A DNA stretch of 41,388 nucleotides from an uncultured Bacteroides sp. (GCA_900553185.1 USCT01000015.1:1-41388); one strand, 5' to 3'. Counted from the stretch's first letter, positions 25,301 to 34,225 are shown. Notes: generated by a model not told the origin, from the sequence alone. A program made the numbers and translations.

Positions 25301-25411
25301 AAACTGGATGCTAAGCAATATTTGCTTTCCCTGCAACAGAATTATCAGGAAAACGATGATATTGCCCAGATGATTGAAACTCGATTGGCTAAACTTAAAA
25401 GTGTAAAGTAA
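22394..25411 (+). CDS. Large secreted TPR protein
   Basis: A 1005-residue periplasmic or outer-membrane-associated protein with a signal peptide (hydrophobic core and cleavage near MAAQQ). Almost the whole mature chain is tetratricopeptide-like helical hairpins, for example GAQRLFDDGKILFERRDYAA near residue 30 and repeated A-x-Y-x-L-G-x-x-Y/x-x-x-Y-P-x-S patterns to the C-terminus. It resembles the YbgF/BamD-type scaffolds that bind envelope partners. Three bases separate it from the outer-membrane barrel gene, so the pair is translationally linked and probably works together. Exact function unknown. Confidence 0.85.
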   Translation: MKHKRQGWITGLLCAFPLVMAAQQTEPLTGAQRLFDDGKILFERRDYAAARQTLERYLQNESRRALRDEADYMLACTAYELQLPDALRHLEDYLDKYPESRYRNRVLSLIGSVYFFRGAYKEAIQTFQQVDIDLLGDYERDECALRLGTSYLKINNLDEAYIWFSVIRAASGKYAADARYNLAYIDYVRQRYDQAWEGFSAVKDFPEYKALAPYYMADIQLNRRRYAQALQLAESYLQAYPHQEYVSQMQRIAGEARFGLGDFSAAIPDLEAYHDAVDFPDRKAMYQLGMSYFNTGVYSKAALRLGEAVGPQDIMSQNAYLHMGLSYLQLRERNQARMAFEQASTMNFDRQIKEQALYNYALCIHETSYSPFAESVTVFERFLNEYPNSRYADRVNDYLVEVYMNTRSYQAALQSIAKISRPSRQILEAKQRILFRLGTQSFAQAAFPEAINYFSQSLQLGDYNQQTQADAYYWRGESKYRLEQYAPAEADMKLYLGVAPDRRTQEYALALYNLGYTSFKQKKYPDALKWFGRCVQNGSYVPEKSVIADAYNRMGDCYFYARQFAEAGTQYAQAATVDPSLGDYSLFQEGFVKGLQRDYQGKIQTLNRLISTYPSSQYLDDALYEQGRAFVQLEDNANAIKRYTLLVERFPESPLSRKAANEIGLLYYQDDNYNQAIAAYKKVIQSYPGSEEAKLAQRDLKSIYVDLNKVDEYMSYASNLPGGVRFDVSERDSLTYVAAEKAYMRGDIAGASSSFTRYLQSFPQGAFSVNATYYLGLIAYNQKDYAQAGMYLDKVASYPGNKFAVEAMKLSAEIAYNDKAYEKALGLYKRLADQASSPEERYQAATGALRSAYMTHNQAEIIETASTLLAQSKLTPELANEAHYYRAKAYQQSGKTDDALNDFIVLAKDTRNVYGAEAKYQVAQIYFDQGQTAKAEQEVLDYIEVSTPHAYWLARSFVLLSDVYVELGRKLDAKQYLLSLQQNYQENDDIAQMIETRLAKLKSVK

Positions 25412-25414
25412 CGT

Positions 25415-27079
25415 ATGAATACATTTAAAAATATGATTCTGGGCACTGCCTTGATGACGGTAGTTCCAGTAGCCGCCCAGCAGCATGATAAGGATTCTAC
25501 ACTGAACCGGACTGTGGTGGTAGAGAACCAGTATAATCCGGAAGTAATGGATGCTTTTAAGGTAAATGTATTGCCTCAGGTAGAAGAACCTGTGGTGGCT
25601 AAACGACATATTGATTATGCAGACTCACAGCACCCGTTGAATACGTGGACAATTACTCCCATGGATGCGATAACCCGTAGACTGTCTCAACCGGTAGCTT
25701 CGCGAGGATATATACGTGCCGCGTATGGAAGTCGTAATAATACAGATCTCAAGGCCAGTTATTTATGGAATATTTCTTCACGTGATCAGCTTGGCATAAT
25801 GGGTTCGTTGTATGGATTTTATGGTAAGATTCCCATGCTGACGGAAGAATCGGTTGACTGGAAATCCCGTTTTTACCGGACCGATGTATCGCTAGATTAT
25901 AAGCACGATTTCAAGCGGGTAGCTTTGCTGCTGGGAGGTAATTTCGCTTCTCAGGTATTCGGGTATATGCCGGCTTCTACATTGGCTACTCAATTGCCGG
26001 ATTATTTCGACCGTCAGCATAATACGCTTGCCGAAGGTTATGTGGGTGTCCGGTCGATAGATGCTTCTTTACCGGTTCGTTTTGGTTTCCAGACCGGGTT
26101 GAGAAGCTTCAGTCGGAAATATGATCAGATGAATGTATCAGGTGGCTCTGAGAATATTTTTCATACTTTAGGTTATATGGAAGGAGATGTATCGGATAAT
26201 CAGCGGGTAGGGGTAAACCTGACAATGGATAATCTGATTCATGATGTGGATCAGCAAGATTATACATTGCTCCGATTGAATCCATATTATACCTATAGCA
26301 ATGGCAATTTTGAAGCACGTATCGGAGCACATGTAGATTGGCAGTCGGCCTATCATGGTGGTATCAAGGCGGCTCCGGATGTTGAACTGTCATACACCTT
26401 TGCTACATCGAACCGTCTTTACCTGAAAGCCGGGGGAGGAACCCGTTTGAATGACTTCCGTCAACTGAATGCCATCTCTCCTTATTGGTATCAGTGGGAG
26501 CAGATGCGTACTACGTATACCCCGATTGATCTTTCCGCTGGTTTGAAAGCTTCGCCGGTATCTGGATTAGGGTTGCATCTGTATGGAGGATATCGGGTTG
26601 TAAAGAATGAGATCTTTGTACTGCCTGGAATGCCGGATAAGAATTCGTATGCTGTCTATGCGGGATTCATACAGGATAAGGCCAAGATAGGATACGGTGG
26701 AGCTTCGGTAAGTTATGCTTATCGTGACTGGTGCGATTTTTCACTGGATGGAACGTTCTATGGCTGGAACGTGAAAGAGGAATCGAAGATGCTGTTGATG
26801 CTGAAACCAACGTTTGATTTCCGTTTCTCCAGCCGCTTTAAGGTCGTAAAAGGATTGCATGCGGGCATTTCTTATCGTTATGAAGGACATAAGAAAATCG
26901 ATGAGCTGGGAAAAGTCGACCCGGTGAGCGAATTGAATGTACGTGCCGATTATGAGCTGATGGAACGGTTTAATGTTTTTGTAACAGTGAATAATCTGCT
27001 TAATAAAACGTATTTGCAGCCGGACGGATATCCGATGCAGAAGTTATATTTCATGGGAGGTATCAGCTGTCGTTTTTAA
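25415..27079 (+). CDS. Outer-membrane beta-barrel protein, TonB-receptor-like C-terminus
   Basis: A 554-residue protein with a signal peptide (cleavage near AAQQ). A short periplasmic N-terminal segment contains VVVENQYNPEVMDAFKVNVL (about 30-49), then about 450 residues of alternating strands typical of an outer-membrane barrel, ending in the TonB-receptor-type C-terminus VNNLLNKTYLQPDG and terminal Phe. It has no plug domain and no TonB box that I can see, so automatic labels such as TonB-dependent receptor are probably too specific. Coupled to the TPR protein (gap of 3 bp). A role as a pore, adhesin or assembly factor is open. Confidence 0.8.
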   Translation: MNTFKNMILGTALMTVVPVAAQQHDKDSTLNRTVVVENQYNPEVMDAFKVNVLPQVEEPVVAKRHIDYADSQHPLNTWTITPMDAITRRLSQPVASRGYIRAAYGSRNNTDLKASYLWNISSRDQLGIMGSLYGFYGKIPMLTEESVDWKSRFYRTDVSLDYKHDFKRVALLLGGNFASQVFGYMPASTLATQLPDYFDRQHNTLAEGYVGVRSIDASLPVRFGFQTGLRSFSRKYDQMNVSGGSENIFHTLGYMEGDVSDNQRVGVNLTMDNLIHDVDQQDYTLLRLNPYYTYSNGNFEARIGAHVDWQSAYHGGIKAAPDVELSYTFATSNRLYLKAGGGTRLNDFRQLNAISPYWYQWEQMRTTYTPIDLSAGLKASPVSGLGLHLYGGYRVVKNEIFVLPGMPDKNSYAVYAGFIQDKAKIGYGGASVSYAYRDWCDFSLDGTFYGWNVKEESKMLLMLKPTFDFRFSSRFKVVKGLHAGISYRYEGHKKIDELGKVDPVSELNVRADYELMERFNVFVTVNNLLNKTYLQPDGYPMQKLYFMGGISCRF

Positions 27080-27106
27080 GCGGGCATTCTTTATTTGAAT
27101 TTTTAT

Positions 27107-27155
27107 CGTCTGGAAGTTGTTTCTTGTATGCAGGAACTACTTTCAGACGTTTTTT
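27107..27155 (+). terminator. Terminator after the TPR-barrel unit
   Basis: CGTCTG-GAAGT-TGTTTC (27107-27123) pairs with GGAACT-ACTTT-CAGACG (ending at 27149), followed by six T residues. Confidence 0.75.
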
Positions 27156-27262
27156 CGTGAAACTTGGTTTTTTCTTTCGTTTTTGTACCTCCTTCAATCT
27201 GCAAAATGTAACAAAAAAGAAGAAACATACCTTATTATAGAGGACAGAATCTGTTTTTTTCC

Positions 27263-27270
27263 TACATTTG
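27263..27270 (+). promoter_or_regulatory. -7 box of topA
   Basis: TACATTTG matches TAnnTTTG. A transcript from about 27277 leaves a leader of about 20 nt to the ATG at 27299, supporting that start over 27284. Confidence 0.4.
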
Positions 27271-27298
27271 TCCCGAAACTTTAATGGAATACATTGTT

Positions 27299-29632
27299 AT
27301 GCAGAATAATCTAGTAATCGTAGAGTCTCCGGCAAAGGCTAAAACCATTGAGAAATTTCTTGGAGCAGGTTACAAAGTGCTTTCCAGCTACGGACATATC
27401 CGCGACTTGAAGAAGAAAGCATTCAGTATTGATATAGCTGATCATTTCAAGCCTATTTATGAGATACCCGAAGATAAAAAGAAAGTGGTGGAAGAACTGA
27501 AAGCGGAAGCAAAAAAGGCCGACAAGGTGTGGCTGGCATCCGATGAAGACCGCGAAGGAGAGGCTATCTCGTGGCATTTGTTTGAAGTGTTGAAGCTGAA
27601 GCCTGAAAAGACCAGGCGAATTGTATTCCATGAAATTACGAAAACGGCTATTCTGAAAGCCATTGAGCATCCGCGTGATATCAACGTAAATCTGGTGAAT
27701 GCCCAGCAGGCACGTCGGGTACTCGACCGTATTGTTGGTTTTGAACTTTCGCCCGTATTGTGGAAAAAAATCAAGCCTGCACTTTCTGCCGGACGGGTAC
27801 AGTCGGTAGCCGTACGGCTTATTGTAGACCGTGAACGCGAGATACAGAACTTTGTCAGTGAAGCTTCTTTCAGAGTAACGGCTGTTTTTGACGACGGAAA
27901 CGGAAATGAAGTACGTGCCGAACTGAACCGCCGTTTCAAGACGCGCACAGAAGCCAAGGCTTTCCTGGAGAAATGTCTGAAAGCCGATTTCGTGATAAGA
28001 GACATCACTACGCGTCCTGTCAGAAAATCACCGGCAGCTCCTTTCACTACCTCTACCTTACAGCAGGAAGCTGCCCGTAAACTGGGCTATACGGTGGCAC
28101 AGACCATGATGCTGGCGCAGCGTCTGTATGAGAACGGACAGATTACTTATATGCGTACCGACTCGGTAAACCTTTCGGAACTGGCTCTGGAAACCAGCCG
28201 TGAGACCATTACTTCGCTTATGGGTGAACGGTATGTGAAAACTCGGCGTTATGCTACGAAAACCAAGGGAGCTCAGGAAGCACACGAAGCCATACGTCCT
28301 ACATATATGGATAACCAGCGTATTGAAGGAACCTCTCAGGAACAACGCTTGTACGAACTTATCTGGAAGCGTACGCTCGCGTCACAGATGGCGGATGCCG
28401 AACTGGAGAAGACTACGGCTACGATTTCTGTTTCAGGGGTAGATGAAGAGTTTATCGCTGTAGGCGAAGTTATAACGTTCGACGGATTCTTGCGTGTATA
28501 CAAGGAATCGTACGATGACGATGTAGAGCAGGAAGCCGAAAACCGGTTGCTCCCCCAGCTTGCTGTGGGACAGCGATTCACCCCGCAGGAGGTACAGGCT
28601 GTAGAACGTTATACACAGGCACCGCCACGCTATACAGAAGCCAGTCTGGTGCGTAAGCTTGAAGAACTGGGTATCGGTCGTCCGTCTACGTATGCGCCTA
28701 CTATTTCTACGATTCAGCAGCGTGGTTACGTAGAGAAAGGAAACCGTGAAGGTGTACAGCGTACATACCAGGTATTGCAGCTTGCAGGCGGACAGATTCA
28801 GGAGTCGGTACATACCGAAATGACAGGCAGTGAGAAAGCCAAGCTGCTGCCTACCGATGTGGGTACAGTAGTCAACGATTTTCTGATGGATTACTTCCCT
28901 GACATCATGGATTATAACTTCACGGCTAATGTGGAAAAGGAGTTCGACGAGGTAGCCGAAGGCGAAAAGGCATGGACCGGACTGATGGAACAGTTCTATC
29001 AGAAGTTTCATCCACTGGTGGAACGTACCCTTTCGGCGAAGAGCGAACACAAAGTAGGAGAACGTGTACTGGGTGTCGATCCGGTCAGTGGCAAGCAGGT
29101 GTCGGTCAAGATAGGACGTTTTGGCCCTATGGCACAGATCGGCTCGGCCGATGATGAAGAAAAACCGCGGTTTGCCCAGCTCAATAAGGAACATTCGCTG
29201 GAGACCATTACATTGGAAGAAGCGTTGGAACTATTTAAGTTTCCTCGTACACTGGGTGAACTTGACGGAAAACCTGTGACGGTAGGTAAGGGTAAGTTTG
29301 GTCCTTATATCCGTTATGAGAATACGTATGTATCTGTACCGGAAACGGTGGATCCGTTGAGCGTAACGCTGGAAGAGGCAGAGCGGATGTTGCAGGAAAA
29401 GAAGGAAGCTGAGGCCCGAAAGGTGATCAAGACATTCCCTGATAATCCGGATATGCAGATTCTGAATGGACGTTACGGCCCTTATATAGCTTACCAGAAG
29501 AAGAATTACAAGATTCCGGAAAATGTGGAACCGGCCGATCTGAATCTGGATGCCTGCTTTAAGGTGATTGAGTTGCAGAAAGAAAAGTCGGAAACACGTA
29601 AAGTGGTACGTTCATCTAGGAAAAAGAAATGA
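27299..29632 (+). CDS. topA: DNA topoisomerase I (type IA)
   Basis: A 777-residue enzyme that relaxes negative supercoils. The Toprim domain opens with LVIVESPAKAKTIEKFL and holds the acidic DEDREGEAISWH; the catalytic Tyr lies in ITYMRTDSVNLSE. The C-terminal part has repeated toprim-associated segments (KGKFGPYIRYENTYVSVP, NGRYGPYIAYQKKNYKIP) instead of Cys zinc ribbons, as in other Bacteroidetes TopA proteins, and a basic tail (SSRKKK). The start at 27299 is preferred by the -7 box position. The stop overlaps the start of aroK (ATGA). Confidence 0.96.
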   Translation: MQNNLVIVESPAKAKTIEKFLGAGYKVLSSYGHIRDLKKKAFSIDIADHFKPIYEIPEDKKKVVEELKAEAKKADKVWLASDEDREGEAISWHLFEVLKLKPEKTRRIVFHEITKTAILKAIEHPRDINVNLVNAQQARRVLDRIVGFELSPVLWKKIKPALSAGRVQSVAVRLIVDREREIQNFVSEASFRVTAVFDDGNGNEVRAELNRRFKTRTEAKAFLEKCLKADFVIRDITTRPVRKSPAAPFTTSTLQQEAARKLGYTVAQTMMLAQRLYENGQITYMRTDSVNLSELALETSRETITSLMGERYVKTRRYATKTKGAQEAHEAIRPTYMDNQRIEGTSQEQRLYELIWKRTLASQMADAELEKTTATISVSGVDEEFIAVGEVITFDGFLRVYKESYDDDVEQEAENRLLPQLAVGQRFTPQEVQAVERYTQAPPRYTEASLVRKLEELGIGRPSTYAPTISTIQQRGYVEKGNREGVQRTYQVLQLAGGQIQESVHTEMTGSEKAKLLPTDVGTVVNDFLMDYFPDIMDYNFTANVEKEFDEVAEGEKAWTGLMEQFYQKFHPLVERTLSAKSEHKVGERVLGVDPVSGKQVSVKIGRFGPMAQIGSADDEEKPRFAQLNKEHSLETITLEEALELFKFPRTLGELDGKPVTVGKGKFGPYIRYENTYVSVPETVDPLSVTLEEAERMLQEKKEAEARKVIKTFPDNPDMQILNGRYGPYIAYQKKNYKIPENVEPADLNLDACFKVIELQKEKSETRKVVRSSRKKK

Positions 29633-30162
29633 AACGGATTTTTCTGACAGGATATATGGGGTCGGGCAAGACTACGCTGGGAAAGGCGTATGCCCGGTCC
29701 TGCGGTCTGGATTTTATCGACCTGGACTGGTATGTGGAAGAGCGATTGCACAAGTCGGTTTCCGAACTCTTTGCCGAACGGGGTGAAAGCGGATTCCGGG
29801 AACTGGAAAAGAAAATGCTGCATGAAGCCGGGGAGTTCGAAAATGTGGTGATTGCCTGTGGAGGAGGTACCCCTTGTTTTTTCGACAATATGGAGTACAT
29901 GAACCGGCAAGGCATTACTGTTTTTCTGGATGTACACCCGGATGTGTTGTTTCGTCGGCTGAAAATTGCAAAGTCCAAACGTCCGTTGTTGGCAGACAAG
30001 ACCGACGAAGAGTTGAAAACAGTCATAGCGAATGCTTTACAACAACGTTTGCCTTATTATCTGAAGGCTCGGATACGGTTTGATGCCGGAAGACTGGAAA
30101 GCTGGGAGCAAATTGATGAATCGGTAAAGAAACTGGATCAGTTAATAGTGAATAATCAATAA
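29629..30162 (+). CDS. aroK: Shikimate kinase
   Basis: A 177-residue P-loop kinase for shikimate to shikimate 3-phosphate in aromatic amino acid synthesis. Hallmarks are Walker A GYMGSGKTTLGK (5-16), shikimate-binding DLDWYVEERLHKS and SGFRELE, CGGGTPC, and the lid Arg in RPLLADKTDEEL. Full length and cytoplasmic. Its ATG overlaps the topA stop by 4 bp, so it depends on the topA transcript and on reinitiation, an unusual functional pairing that is common in Bacteroidales as far as I recall. Confidence 0.95.
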   Translation: MKRIFLTGYMGSGKTTLGKAYARSCGLDFIDLDWYVEERLHKSVSELFAERGESGFRELEKKMLHEAGEFENVVIACGGGTPCFFDNMEYMNRQGITVFLDVHPDVLFRRLKIAKSKRPLLADKTDEELKTVIANALQQRLPYYLKARIRFDAGRLESWEQIDESVKKLDQLIVNNQ

Positions 30163-30313
30163 ACAAGTAGTCAACGACAGGTTACGAACTGACGGTTAAT
30201 GAAGAATGTAGGACGTAAAATGGAAGACTGGTACAGTCAGAAGAAATACTCCTTGTCCTTCATTTTTGAATATATATTTTTTTGAAGTATAAACGTAGAC
30301 TTTATGTTGTGAA

Positions 30314-32206
30314 ATGAGAAAATGGCGTATTGAAGATTCTGAAGAACTCTACAACATTACGGGGTGGGGTGTTTCGTACTTTGGTATTAATGACAAGGGT
30401 CATGTAGTGGTAACTCCTCGTAAAGACGGGGTAGAGGTCGATCTGAAAGAGCTGGTCGACGAATTGCAGTTGCGGGACGTTACTGCGCCTATGCTGGTGC
30501 GTTTCCCGGATATCCTCGACAACCGAATAGAAAAGATATCCAATTGCTTTAAGCTGGCGTCCGAAGAATACGGATACCAGGCCCAGAACTTTATCATCTA
30601 TCCCATCAAGGTAAATCAGATGCGTCCGGTGGTGGAGGAGATTATCAGCCATGGAAAGAAATTTAACCTGGGACTGGAAGCCGGATCGAAACCCGAACTC
30701 CATGCCGTGATCGGTATCAATACAGACTCCGACTCGCTGATTATCTGCAACGGTTACAAGGATGAGAGTTATATCGAACTGGCACTGCTGGCACAGAAGA
30801 TGGGCAAGCGGGTGTTTCTGGTAGTGGAAAAGCTGAACGAGCTTCGGCTCATAGCCAAGATGGCCAAACAGCTCAACGTGCGTCCTAACATCGGGATTCG
30901 TATCAAGCTGGCTTCGTCAGGCAGCGGTAAATGGGAAGAAAGCGGAGGCGATGCCAGTAAGTTTGGCCTGACTTCCAGTGAACTGCTTGAAGCACTCGAC
31001 CTGATTGAGAAGAAAGATATGAAAGACTGTCTGAAGCTGATTCATTTTCATATTGGCAGTCAGATTACCAAGATACGCCGTATCAAAACTGCCCTTCGGG
31101 AAGCTTCACAATTCTACGTACAGCTTCATCAGCTGGGCTTTCAGGTGGAATTTGTCGATATTGGTGGCGGACTGGGAGTCGATTACGACGGTACCCGCTC
31201 ATCAACCAGCGAAAGCAGCGTAAATTACTCCATTCAGGAATATGTAAACGACTCTATTTCTATCCTGGTGGATGCCAGCAACAAGAACGGCATTCCGCAT
31301 CCGAATATCATTACCGAAAGCGGACGCTCGCTTACGGCTCATCACTCGGTGCTTATCTTCGAAGTGCTCGAAACGGCTTCTTTGCCCGAAATGCCCGAAG
31401 AGTTCGAAGTTAGTCCGGACGATCATGAACTGGTACAGGAACTTTATCAGATCTGGGATAACCTGAATCAGCGTACCATGCTGGAGGCCTGGCACGATGC
31501 ACAGCAGATACGCGAAGAGTCTCTCGATCTTTTTAGCCATGGTATTGTAGACCTGAAGACCCGGGCTCAGATAGAGCGGATGTACTGGTCAGTGTGTCGT
31601 GAGATCAATCGCATCGCTTCCGGTCTGAAACATGCCCCCGATGAGTTCCGGAATCTTGACAAGCTGCTGGCAGATAAGTATTTCTGTAACTTCTCACTCT
31701 TCCAGTCGTTGCCTGACTTATGGGCACTCGATCAGGTGTTCCCCATTATGCCTATCCAGCGCCTGGACGAACGGCCTGACCGTACGGCTACCTTGCAGGA
31801 TATTACCTGCGATTCCGATGGCAAGATTGCCAATTTCGTAACTTGCCGGAACGTGACGCATGACCTGCCGGTACACACCATCAAGGCTAAGGAGTCTTAT
31901 TACATCGGCGTTTTTCTGGTGGGAGCTTATCAGGAAATCCTGGGCGATATGCACAATCTGTTCGGCGATACGAATGCAGTGCATGTGTCGGTTGACGACA
32001 AGGGCTACAGCATCGATCAGGTGATAGATGGTGAGACCGTGGCCGAAGTACTCGACTATGTACAGTATAGTCCGAAGAAACTGGTCCGTAACCTGGAAAC
32101 CTGGGTAACCAAATCGGTAAAGGAAGGCAAGATTTCGCTGGAAGAAGGAAAGGAATTCCTGGCCAATTACCGGTCCGGACTGTATGGATATACATACCTG
32201 GAATAA
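30314..32206 (+). CDS. speA: Biosynthetic arginine decarboxylase
   Basis: A 630-residue PLP enzyme (fold III) converting arginine to agmatine, the first step of putrescine/spermidine synthesis in these bacteria. The PLP lysine is Lys99 in FIIYPIKVNQ; the glycine-rich loop is VDIGGGLGVDYDG and the phosphate-binding segment is TESGRSLTAHHS; full-length homologues are 630-660 residues. It is preceded by a gene-free 150 bp leader with an AT-rich stretch at 30262-30285 but no clean TAnnTTTG box. It lies 15 bp before argB; the two share substrate chemistry (arginine supply and arginine use). Confidence 0.95.
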   Translation: MRKWRIEDSEELYNITGWGVSYFGINDKGHVVVTPRKDGVEVDLKELVDELQLRDVTAPMLVRFPDILDNRIEKISNCFKLASEEYGYQAQNFIIYPIKVNQMRPVVEEIISHGKKFNLGLEAGSKPELHAVIGINTDSDSLIICNGYKDESYIELALLAQKMGKRVFLVVEKLNELRLIAKMAKQLNVRPNIGIRIKLASSGSGKWEESGGDASKFGLTSSELLEALDLIEKKDMKDCLKLIHFHIGSQITKIRRIKTALREASQFYVQLHQLGFQVEFVDIGGGLGVDYDGTRSSTSESSVNYSIQEYVNDSISILVDASNKNGIPHPNIITESGRSLTAHHSVLIFEVLETASLPEMPEEFEVSPDDHELVQELYQIWDNLNQRTMLEAWHDAQQIREESLDLFSHGIVDLKTRAQIERMYWSVCREINRIASGLKHAPDEFRNLDKLLADKYFCNFSLFQSLPDLWALDQVFPIMPIQRLDERPDRTATLQDITCDSDGKIANFVTCRNVTHDLPVHTIKAKESYYIGVFLVGAYQEILGDMHNLFGDTNAVHVSVDDKGYSIDQVIDGETVAEVLDYVQYSPKKLVRNLETWVTKSVKEGKISLEEGKEFLANYRSGLYGYTYLE

Positions 32207-32221
32207 TAAGAAAGGAAGAAT

Positions 32222-32995
32222 ATGAAAGAAAAACTGACAATTATAAAAGTAGGAGGAAAAATCGTAGAGGAGGCAGAGACCCTAAACAGTCTGCTCACTG
32301 ATTTTTCAACGGTTCCCGGTTATAAGTTATTGGTACATGGCGGAGGACGTTCGGCTACCCGAATCGCTTCACAGCTGGGTATCGAAAGCCGGATGGTGAA
32401 CGGTCGCCGGATTACCGATGCCGAAACGCTGAAGGTCGTAACGATGGTTTATGGCGGACTGGTCAATAAAAATATTGTGGCCGGACTGCAGAGCAAAGGC
32501 GTGAATGCTATCGGGTTGACTGGAGCCGATATGGGTATTATCCGTTCGGAAAAGCGTCCGGTGACAGATATTGATTATGGCTTCGTAGGCGATGTAAAGC
32601 AAGTTCAGGCCGAAGTGCTGGCCCGGCTGATCCGTCAGGGAGTAGTACCGGTACTGGCTCCGCTTACATACGACGGTGCAGGGGGACTGCTGAATACCAA
32701 TGCTGACACCATTGCCGGCGAAACGGCCAAGGCACTGGCCGCTATCTTTGATGTTACACTGGTATACTGTTTCGAAAAGAAAGGTGTACTTCGTGATGAA
32801 AACGATGATGACAGCGTGATACCGGTTATTACTCCCGACTTGTTCCGTCAATATGTAGACGAGGGGATCATTCAGGGAGGTATGATACCCAAACTGGAAA
32901 ATTCTTTTTCTGCTGTAGAAGCGGGTGTCTCTCAGGTAATTATAACCGCTGCTTCGGCCATAGGAAAGGATTCAGGAACCGTAATTAAAAAATAA
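32222..32995 (+). CDS. argB: N-acetyl/N-succinyl-glutamate kinase
   Basis: A 257-residue amino acid kinase, the second step of arginine synthesis. The N-terminal KVGGKIVEE lysine, the HGGGRSAT loop, the regulatory VNGRRITDAETL and NTNADTIAGETAKAL segments are typical. In Bacteroides the pathway is known to run with N-succinylated intermediates, so the natural substrate may be N-succinylglutamate; sequence alone does not decide. Cotranscribed with speA (gap of 15 bp). A GC-rich hairpin (33011-33019 with 33034-33042) follows the stop. Confidence 0.93.
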   Translation: MKEKLTIIKVGGKIVEEAETLNSLLTDFSTVPGYKLLVHGGGRSATRIASQLGIESRMVNGRRITDAETLKVVTMVYGGLVNKNIVAGLQSKGVNAIGLTGADMGIIRSEKRPVTDIDYGFVGDVKQVQAEVLARLIRQGVVPVLAPLTYDGAGGLLNTNADTIAGETAKALAAIFDVTLVYCFEKKGVLRDENDDDSVIPVITPDLFRQYVDEGIIQGGMIPKLENSFSAVEAGVSQVIITAASAIGKDSGTVIKK

Positions 32996-33060
32996 TTCAA
33001 AAAAAACAGGCGGGTGGGTGTAACTTTCGTTCGACTCACCCGTCATTAGTATAGAAAGCA

Positions 33061-33570
33061 ATGCAAGAGATCAGTTTCCGAAACGATATATTGCCGTTGA
33101 AGGATAAACTCTTCAGGCTCGCTCTCCGCATTACGCTCGACAGGGCCGAAGCGGAAGACGTCGTGCAGGATACGTTGATTAAAGTCTGGAACAAGCGTGA
33201 TGAATGGGCGCAGTTCGATTCCATTGAGGCCTATTGCCTGACGGTAGCCAGAAACCTGGCCATCGACCGGAGCCAGAAAATGGATGCACAGCATGTAGAA
33301 CTGACACCCGAAACGCAGGAAGTACCCGACGCATTGACTCCCGACCGTCAGCTCGAACAACGTGAACGGCTGAAGTTGGTTCATCGGTTAATGAATGAAC
33401 TTCCGGAAAAGCAGCGTACCATCGTACAGCTTCGTGACATTGAGGGGAAGACGTATAAGGAAATAGCTGAGCTGCTGCAACTTACCGAGGAACAGGTAAA
33501 GGTAAACCTCTTTCGGGCCAGGCAGCGGATCAAATTAAAGTATAACGAAATAGAAACGTATGGATTATAA
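33061..33570 (+). CDS. ECF-type RNA polymerase sigma factor
   Basis: A 169-residue ECF sigma-70 factor. Region 2 is seen as DRAEAEDVVQDTLIKVWNK (about 23-41) and region 4 as LPEKQRTIVQLRDIEGKTYKEIAELL with the HTH continuing to RARQRIKLKY. Its stop overlaps the next gene (the ATG at 33560 lies inside the last codons), so the membrane anti-sigma-like partner is coupled. The stimulus is unknown; ECF factors of this type often answer envelope stress. No TonB/SusC-type transducer is adjacent. Confidence 0.92.
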   Translation: MQEISFRNDILPLKDKLFRLALRITLDRAEAEDVVQDTLIKVWNKRDEWAQFDSIEAYCLTVARNLAIDRSQKMDAQHVELTPETQEVPDALTPDRQLEQRERLKLVHRLMNELPEKQRTIVQLRDIEGKTYKEIAELLQLTEEQVKVNLFRARQRIKLKYNEIETYGL

Positions 33571-34033
33571 GTACATCGAACAGCTTTTGGAACGATACTG
33601 GAACTGTGAAACTTCGCTGGAAGAAGAACAGATCCTGCGTACTTTCTTCCGTCAGGAAGAAATACCGGCGCACTTACGTCGCTACAAGTCCTTGTTTGTT
33701 TATCAGGAGGTAGCGAAGGAAGAAAAGCTGGGAAGTGATTTCGATGAACGGATTATGGCCGAAATAGAACGTCCGGTAGTAAAAGCCAGACGCTTGAGCC
33801 TGCAGTCACGGTTCATGCCGCTATTCAAGGCTGCGGCCGTGCTGATACTACTCTTTACGGTAGGAGGAGTGGTCAAGGAATCAATGGGCAGCAGCGAAGG
33901 CGGAGTGGTTTATGTGTACGATCAGTTTGAGAACCGTGCGACCGACGCTCAGGTGGCTTATGAGGCCGATACGATGAAGGTTCCCGTTAAGGTGGCAGAA
34001 GAAAAGCCACGCATGGAGAACGTCAAACAGTAA
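33560..34033 (+). CDS. Membrane anti-sigma-like protein
   Basis: A 157-residue single-pass protein. The cytoplasmic N-terminal part (1-80) is helical with an EEEQILRTFF segment, followed by one membrane helix (about 90-108: FKAAAVLILLFTVGGVV) and a short outside tail with no known domain. It overlaps the ECF sigma gene by 11 bp. This layout fits an anti-sigma factor or a regulator partner, although the typical zinc-binding (ZAS) HxxxCxxC motif is absent. Role inferred from position and topology. Confidence 0.7.
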   Translation: MDYKYIEQLLERYWNCETSLEEEQILRTFFRQEEIPAHLRRYKSLFVYQEVAKEEKLGSDFDERIMAEIERPVVKARRLSLQSRFMPLFKAAAVLILLFTVGGVVKESMGSSEGGVVYVYDQFENRATDAQVAYEADTMKVPVKVAEEKPRMENVKQ

Positions 34034-34143
34034 TGAACATTTTCATTTGCTTTTATATAAATAGTTAGTGCTTATCTATAATAGAAAACGAGGCTGTGAA
34101 GTTTCAATTCTCTCAAATTAAATTACTAACTCAAATACAGTAG

Positions 34144-34176
34144 AAGGATTACCGCGTGAGCAGTAATCCTTTTTTA
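34144..34176 (+). terminator. Terminator after the sigma/anti-sigma unit
   Basis: AAGGATTAC (34144-34152) pairs perfectly with GTAATCCTT (34163-34171) and is followed by a run of T residues. Confidence 0.75.
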
Positions 34177-34225
34177 TTTGATTCAAGCGATATTTTCGGT
34201 GTAAAAAATGTATTTTTGCTTTGCA

